Translations under genes and position numbers: made by a program
Assembly: GCA_016193115.1 (NCBI GenBank)
Contig: JACPSV010000150.1
Span: 1-5,477 of the forward strand
Length of the DNA stretch: 5,477 bases
From: Elusimicrobiota bacterium
GTDB taxonomy: Bacteria > Elusimicrobiota > Elusimicrobia > 2-02-FULL-39-32
Direction of reading: 5' to 3'
Part shown: positions 1-5,477 of the stretch, in pieces
Layout: each line of letters opens with the position of its first letter
How positions within the stretch are numbered: position 1 is the stretch's first letter
Notes under the pieces: generated by a model
The model's input: only the letters and a program-made list of their open reading frames with translations
Database searches by the model: none
Told to the model about the DNA's origin: nothing

Positions 1-357
1 CGTGAAAAGCGCCAGGAACCCTTCCCCAAGGATCGTAGAAAAGAGAGTTTTTTCCAAAGAGGATTGCCAGTTCACCCGTACCCAACGCAGGACGCACCAC
101 CCGATCGTGAAAGATGTGGCTGTCATGCTGAACCAGAGGACTATTCCTTTCAGGTACCATGCCAGGGCGAACAAATCCGGAAAGTAGGTTTGAATGGGCA
201 GGAGAGACCCAAAAACCTGCGAGGAGATCGGATAGAGCTGCAGATATTTGTAAAGTACCCAATAAGCCCAGAGGCAGCCGGCCCACTCGATGCCTGTCAG
301 GAATTTCTTAAGAGAGCGGTTCTGTTCCCCGGCGCTTTTAGGATTATTTTTTTTCAC
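1..357 (-). CDS. Unidentified multi-pass membrane protein, N-terminal part (runs off window)
   Basis: This reading frame stays open for 119 codons from a GTG at 357-355 to the window edge, so only the N-terminus is visible. The GTG overlaps the lepB stop as GTGA (354-357), which suggests translational coupling. No clear Shine-Dalgarno sequence precedes it. The start is a short basic, polar stretch (MKKNNPKSAG) ending in K17-K18. It is followed by a hydrophobic, aromatic-rich segment at about residues 22-40 (WAGCLWAYWVLY), a second at about 67-93 (LFALAWYLKGIVLWF, then TIGWCVL), and a third beginning near 104 (LFSTILGEGFLALF). This predicts an inner-membrane protein with a cytoplasmic N-terminus. 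I do not recognise the family. The third segment loosely resembles the first core helices of GT-C type membrane glycosyltransferases, but that is a weak impression. The frame is well supported by the overlap and its length; the function is unknown. Confidence 0.7.
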   Translation of the reverse strand, partial: MKKNNPKSAGEQNRSLKKFLTGIEWAGCLWAYWVLYKYLQLYPISSQVFGSLLPIQTYFPDLFALAWYLKGIVLWFSMTATSFTIGWCVLRWVRVNWQSSLEKTLFSTILGEGFLALFT

Positions 358-1241
358 CGGATCATTTGCATGCGGCTGAAAGGCCAATAGACGAGCCAGG
401 CTTTGCCTTTAAGGTATTTCTCAGGCAATGGACCCCAAAACCTGGAATCGAAAGACCCGTCCCGGTTGTCTCCCATGACGAAAATGTGTCCTGCCGGCAC
501 GCGCACAGGCCCAAAATTGTCCCTCACGGCTTCTACCGGGAGATAAACAAAGTCGCCCTTTTCCCAGCTCTTTTGATAGTCCTCCTGCGTCCGCCAAAGG
601 TTGGGTCTGGGATAAATGGTCGGCAGAAAAAAATGGGCGCGCGTGTCCGAGACCTTTTCGCCGTTGATGATCAGAACTTTATCCTTGATTTGAACCGTGT
701 CTCCCGGAAGGCCGATCGCTCTTTTTATGAAATCTTTCTTCAGGTTCTCTTTCCGTTCTTCTTCGCTCAGGGCTTGCGGCGGACAGAGAAAGACGATCAC
801 GTCAAACCGCTTCACTTCTTTAAAGTTCCAGAGTTTCTTTTGCGTGAAAGGCAGTTGCGATCCGTAAACGAATTTGTTGACAAACAGGTGGTCTCCGATC
901 TGGAGCGTGGGCTGCATCGAGCCGGAAGGAATCTTAAACGCTTGCAGAATGAAAGCCATGATCAGGAAAGAGAGCAGAATTGCGGAGATGGCCGTATCCG
1001 ACCACTCAATCGCCTCGCGGGTCCACCGTTCCATTTTGGCGATCGCGCTGCGCTTGCGAATCCAACGGAAAAAGAAGGAACACAAAACCGCGGTCGCAAA
1101 AACCAAAAGCACTTTGCTCTCCATCGGTTCCTCCGGAGAACCAAAGAATTTCCAGCCTACCAGACCGCTCGCGGCCAAAACGAGCGTCCAGAATGAAACG
1201 AAAAGAAACCGTTCGTCCACCGGGCGATTGTTTTCGGTCAT
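354..1241 (-). CDS. lepB: Signal peptidase I (LepB)
   Basis: Type I signal peptidase, a membrane-bound Ser/Lys protease (family S26) that cleaves signal peptides from proteins exported by Sec or Tat. The ATG at 1241-1239 gives 295 residues and starts 19 nt after the lepA stop, with a weak GGCGGA just upstream. Longer starts lie inside lepA (a TTG at 1325) and are less likely. Three hydrophobic segments are visible at about residues 12-34, 43-60 and 82-102. The third leads into the catalytic box IPSGSMQPTL, whose second serine (about Ser108) is the nucleophile. The general-base lysine (about Lys173) is in FIKRAIGLPGD. Box E, MGDNRDGSFDSRFWG, lies at about 257-270. All catalytic motifs are intact, so the enzyme should be active, with its catalytic domain on the outer face of the cytoplasmic membrane. 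An insertion between the lysine box and box E (about 190-245) is normal for larger members of the family. The next gene overlaps its stop codon. Confidence 0.95.
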   Translation of the reverse strand: MTENNRPVDERFLFVSFWTLVLAASGLVGWKFFGSPEEPMESKVLLVFATAVLCSFFFRWIRKRSAIAKMERWTREAIEWSDTAISAILLSFLIMAFILQAFKIPSGSMQPTLQIGDHLFVNKFVYGSQLPFTQKKLWNFKEVKRFDVIVFLCPPQALSEEERKENLKKDFIKRAIGLPGDTVQIKDKVLIINGEKVSDTRAHFFLPTIYPRPNLWRTQEDYQKSWEKGDFVYLPVEAVRDNFGPVRVPAGHIFVMGDNRDGSFDSRFWGPLPEKYLKGKAWLVYWPFSRMQMIR

Positions 1242-1260
1242 GTCCGCCGCTGATGCTCGG

Positions 1261-3106
<1,846 letters not shown>

Positions 3107-4852
3107 TTATTGGACGGCAAGCTGAATCTTTTCAATGTGCGATTGGACTTCTTTCAAATTCTTTGCGGCCATGATTTGGCCGGCCATCTTTTTAGCTTCG
3201 GAAAACTGAATCGAACGGATAATTTTTTTGAGCCGGGGTATGAAAGACGGAACAACGGAAAGTTCGTCCAGTCCCAATCCCAGCAACAAGGTTGTGAGGT
3301 GGATATCGGAAGCCATTTCCCCGCACATGCCCACCCACTTGCCATGCGCGTGGGCGGCGTCCGCCACCAGTTTCACCAGACGCAAGATGGAAAGATGAGT
3401 TGGGTCGTAGAGGGAAGCGACGTTTTCGTTCACGCGGTCCACGGCCAGAGTATATTGGATCAGATCGTTCGTTCCGATGGAAACGAAATCCGCTTCCTGG
3501 GTAATCAGGTCTGCCACCAGCGCCGCCGAAGGCACTTCAATCATGGCGCCCACCTCGACTTTGCGGGCGATCGAGACGTTTTCTTTTACCAACTCTTCGC
3601 GGGCGCGTTCCAACAGTTCTTTACCTTTCAGAAACTCTTCCACGCCGCTCACCATGGGAAACATGATCCGCATGTTCCCTTGGGCAGAAGCTTTCAAAAG
3701 CGCCCGCAACTGGGTTTTGAATATGTCGGGATACTTGAGACAAAACCGGAGCGCCCGCAACCCCATGAAAGGGTTTTTCTCCGCGGCATACCCTTGGATG
3801 AAAGCGGTCAGTTTGTCTCCTCCCAAATCGAGGGTGCGGAAAAGTGTGGAGTATGGCATCATCTGTTTGATGACATGAGAATAATGTTCCACCTGTTCCT
3901 CTTCGGAGGGCAGGTCATCCCGGTTCAGGTACAGGTATTCGGTTCGGAAAAGGCCGATTCCTTCCGATCCGTAGAACAAAACGTTTTTAACGTCCTCCGC
4001 GTTCTCGATGTTGGCGGAAAGTTCAATGCGTTTCCCGTCCAAAGTTTGGGCTGGCAAATCGCGCAGCTTGTTGAGTTCCTGATTTTTATGAATCTGGATC
4101 TCTTTTTCCCTGTGGTAGTTTTTGAGGGCGCTTTGGTCCGGTTCGATCAGGATCACGCCCTGATCCCCGTCCACGATCATTTTCTGCCCGGTTTTGACTC
4201 TGGATGAGATGTCTTTCAATCCGACCACCGCGGGAATTTCCAAACTTTGGGCCAGAAGCGCCGTATGGCTTGTTTTTCCGCCCACGTCAATGGCAAACCC
4301 TTTCACGAGCCGTGTTTTTAGAGCCAATGTATCGCTCGGCAAAAGATTGTGAGCGACGACAATGGACTCTTCCGTCATCTGGGTCAGCTCCCGTTTTTGT
4401 TTGCCTAGAAGGTACCTCAAAATTTTGTTGCCGACTTCCGCAATATCGTTTATGCGTTCGCGAAAATAATCGTCGGTCAAGGTGTCGAACGTATGGCTAA
4501 TTTTCTCCAGAGCGGATTGGATCACAAACTCCGCGTTGACCTGATCTTTCTGGATCTGTTTTTCGATGTCCGTGGTTAGAATAGGATCTTCCAGAATCAG
4601 GAGATAAGCGTCCGCCAGGCGCGCGTGGTTTTTGCCCAGAAGGTTCAGCATCTCCTGCTTGTCTTTTTTCATGTCCCGCTTGGTTTTTTGCAGGGCTTTG
4701 CGAAAACGCAGAATCTCGTTCTTGATCTCTTCTTTGGGAATCGCCCAGCGCGCGATCACCATCTCCTCTTGTTCCAGGAGAAATATCTTCCCAATCCCAA
4801 TCCCTGGGGAAGCGGCCACACCGTGAAAGAGATTCATTTCAGGTTTTATCAA
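3107..4852 (-). CDS. ptsI: Phosphoenolpyruvate-protein phosphotransferase (PTS enzyme I)
   Basis: Enzyme I is the first, cytoplasmic component of the PEP-dependent phosphotransferase system. It autophosphorylates from PEP and passes the phosphate to HPr. The 581-residue product is close to the usual size (about 575). The N-terminal HPr-binding and swivelling domains span about residues 1-250. The active-site histidine is His196 in GGKTSHTALLAQSLEIPAVV. The C-terminal PEP-binding barrel shows GIGLFRTEYLYL (Arg303), FRTLDLGGDK (Arg339), NPFMGLRALRF, IMFPMVSGVEEF, GAMIEVPSA (Glu439, a metal ligand), IGTNDLIQYTLAVDR (Asn462, Asp463, Arg473) and GMCGEMASD (Cys510). All catalytic positions known from E. 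coli enzyme I are present. The start is TTG at 4852-4850, because GGGGAG lies 8 nt upstream; an ATG at 4837 would be 23 nt from it. The start lies 2 nt after the ptsH stop, so the two are probably translationally coupled. No enzyme II gene is in view. Confidence 0.97.
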   Translation of the reverse strand: MIKPEMNLFHGVAASPGIGIGKIFLLEQEEMVIARWAIPKEEIKNEILRFRKALQKTKRDMKKDKQEMLNLLGKNHARLADAYLLILEDPILTTDIEKQIQKDQVNAEFVIQSALEKISHTFDTLTDDYFRERINDIAEVGNKILRYLLGKQKRELTQMTEESIVVAHNLLPSDTLALKTRLVKGFAIDVGGKTSHTALLAQSLEIPAVVGLKDISSRVKTGQKMIVDGDQGVILIEPDQSALKNYHREKEIQIHKNQELNKLRDLPAQTLDGKRIELSANIENAEDVKNVLFYGSEGIGLFRTEYLYLNRDDLPSEEEQVEHYSHVIKQMMPYSTLFRTLDLGGDKLTAFIQGYAAEKNPFMGLRALRFCLKYPDIFKTQLRALLKASAQGNMRIMFPMVSGVEEFLKGKELLERAREELVKENVSIARKVEVGAMIEVPSAALVADLITQEADFVSIGTNDLIQYTLAVDRVNENVASLYDPTHLSILRLVKLVADAAHAHGKWVGMCGEMASDIHLTTLLLGLGLDELSVVPSFIPRLKKIIRSIQFSEAKKMAGQIMAAKNLKEVQSHIEKIQLAVQ

Positions 4853-4854
4853 TT

Positions 4855-5121
4855 TTAACTCTCCCCAAACTTGGAGGAAAAAAGATGTTTCAGGTTTTCC
4901 AACATCAGGCTTTCGTCTTCGCCGTCTATCGTAATTTTTAGAGCCGTTCCCATGGCCGCCGCAAGCATCAGCAAACCCATGATAGATTTTCCGTCCACTT
5001 CCATTTCCTCTTTGCGGACGCGAATTTTGGACTTGAACTTGTTTGTGGTTTGAACGAAAAGAGCCGCGGGTCGCGCGTGCAGACCCAATTCATTCTCAAT
5101 TTTAAGCTCCTGCTCAATCAT
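4855..5121 (-). CDS. ptsH: Phosphocarrier protein HPr
   Basis: HPr is the small cytoplasmic phosphocarrier that accepts phosphate from enzyme I and passes it to enzyme IIA domains. The 88-residue product is the normal length. The phospho-accepting His15 lies in GLHARPAALF, with the conserved Arg17. The regulatory site is Ser46 in the sequence VDGKSIMGLLML, which closely resembles the site phosphorylated by HPr kinase/phosphorylase in Firmicutes and many other phyla. Enteric HPr has Ser46 too but a different flank, so HprK control here is an inference. The start is ATG at 5121-5119, with only a weak AGAG about 7 nt upstream. The protein ends at TAA 4857-4855, 2 nt before ptsI, and the ptsI ribosome binding site lies inside its last codons. 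This is the classic ptsHI arrangement. Confidence 0.96.
   Translation of the reverse strand: MIEQELKIENELGLHARPAALFVQTTNKFKSKIRVRKEEMEVDGKSIMGLLMLAAAMGTALKITIDGEDESLMLENLKHLFSSKFGES
4861..4866 (-). promoter_or_regulatory. Ribosome binding site of ptsI
   Basis: The minus strand reads GGGGAG here, inside the final codons of ptsH. It lies 8 nt before the TTG at 4852, the ideal distance, and 23 nt before the nearest ATG (4837). This decides the TTG as the ptsI start and ties ptsI translation to that of ptsH. Confidence 0.75.
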
Positions 5122-5152
5122 GGTTTTCTCTTACAAAATCTAAGGAACAACC

Positions 5153-5204
5153 ATTTCCTCGCCGAAGCTCGGTCATGGCTTTCCCCACCCAAACTCGGTC
5201 ACGG
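5153..5204 (-). repeat. Imperfect 26-bp tandem direct repeat across the stop codon upstream of ptsH
   Basis: Two adjacent 26-bp units (5179-5204 and 5153-5178) match at 20 of 26 positions. Both begin CC(G/A)TGACCGAG and end near GGAAA. The first unit contains the last Pro codon and TGA stop of the upstream gene; the second lies wholly in the 77-nt gap before ptsH. The second unit also contains a small palindrome, CCGAGCTTCGG, and its GAGGAA could pair with TTCCTT at about 5143-5148 in a weak hairpin. There is no run of T after this hairpin, so it is not a convincing terminator. The role is unknown. Confidence 0.6.
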
Positions 5205-5477
5205 TTTTTCCAAGTTCAACGTTAGGGTTCTTTCGAAGCTTTTTCCTGGTCCCAGGGAAAACTTCCAGTGGGGCAAAAAAACGATCCCCTGGAACGTTTT
5301 TTCGTACCCGCTCTCGGAATTGGAAACCGTCTCCAGAGGGAAAATCCATCCGTCCGTGTTTTCCGAGAACCCTATCCGCAGGCCAAAGAAAAGGTAAGGA
5401 TCGGTTCGCGCCCATTCTTTCAGTCCGGTGAAAGACTTGTCTTTTTCTAAGTCGGGAACAGAGAAAGAAAAATTGAA
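5199..5477 (-). CDS. C-terminal part of a probable GH57-type alpha-amylase/4-alpha-glucanotransferase (partial)
   Basis: An open frame enters from the window edge and runs 92 codons to TGA at 5201-5199; the N-terminus lies outside the window. The visible residues include WARTDPYLFFGLRIGFSEN, GWIFPLETVSNSESGYEKTF and VFLPHWKFSLGPGKSFERT. They suggest a beta-strand-rich module. The run FPLETVSNSESGYEKTFQG followed by LPHW and a pattern of alternating hydrophobic residues resembles the C-terminal beta-sandwich of family GH57 alpha-amylases and 4-alpha-glucanotransferases (the AmyA/glucanotransferase C-terminal and DUF1926-type domains). Those enzymes cleave or rearrange alpha-1,4-glucans such as glycogen. 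The catalytic domain is not in view, so activity cannot be judged. It lies 77 nt upstream of ptsH on the same strand and may be co-transcribed. The frame is very likely real; the family assignment is from memory of motif shape and is moderate. Confidence 0.6.
   Translation of the reverse strand, partial: FNFSFSVPDLEKDKSFTGLKEWARTDPYLFFGLRIGFSENTDGWIFPLETVSNSESGYEKTFQGIVFLPHWKFSLGPGKSFERTLTLNLEKP

Noticed and set aside
366..1196. A 276-codon open frame on the plus strand
   Set aside because: Antisense to lepB, which has all signal peptidase I motifs; no family features are visible in the antisense translation.
5143..5160. Hairpin GAGGAA...TTCCTT as a terminator before ptsH
   Set aside because: The stem is 5-6 bp with a wobble pair, low in G+C, and lacks a following T tract.
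5173..5415. An 80-codon minus-strand frame upstream of ptsH
   Set aside because: It overlaps the partial GH57-like frame in another phase. The latter is open from the window edge and reads as a plausible beta-rich domain, while this frame is Arg/Lys/Pro-rich with no recognisable features.

Overview
The window is a compact, co-directional bacterial gene cluster read entirely from the minus strand. It carries housekeeping genes and no visible mobile element, CRISPR array, tRNA or rRNA. In transcription order (right to left) it holds: the 3' end of a probable glycoside hydrolase family 57 type alpha-amylase/4-alpha-glucanotransferase (5199-5477), ptsH for HPr (4855-5121), ptsI for PTS enzyme I (3107-4852), lepA for elongation factor 4 (1261-3094, frameshifted), lepB for signal peptidase I (354-1241), and the 5' end of an unidentified multi-pass membrane protein (1-357). 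The gaps are 77, 2, 12 and 19 nt, and the last junction is a 4-nt GTGA overlap, so this looks like one operon. No convincing promoter or terminator is visible.

The organism is a bacterium with a standard code and balanced base composition. The protein sequences do not allow a firm taxonomic call. HPr has both the phospho-accepting His15 and a Ser46 in a context like that phosphorylated by HPr kinase/phosphorylase. A general PTS without any sugar-specific enzyme II gene nearby, next to a probable glucan-active enzyme, recalls bacteria outside the enteric group, possibly one of the less-studied Gram-negative-type phyla. That placement is inference only.

Functionally, HPr and enzyme I form the PEP-dependent phosphorelay and probably act in carbon uptake or regulation. 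LepA is a ribosome-associated GTPase. LepB removes signal peptides from exported proteins. LepA-LepB adjacency is a common bacterial arrangement. The partial membrane protein is probably translationally coupled to lepB.

The main anomaly is a frameshift in lepA at about 2965-2974, just after the P-loop. Restoring two bases there would recreate the family consensus exactly, so a very recent mutation or a sequence error is the likeliest explanation. A second oddity is an imperfect 26-bp tandem repeat spanning the stop codon of the gene upstream of ptsH, with a possible 20-codon leader ORF starting in it. I found no evidence of a new multi-gene biological system.
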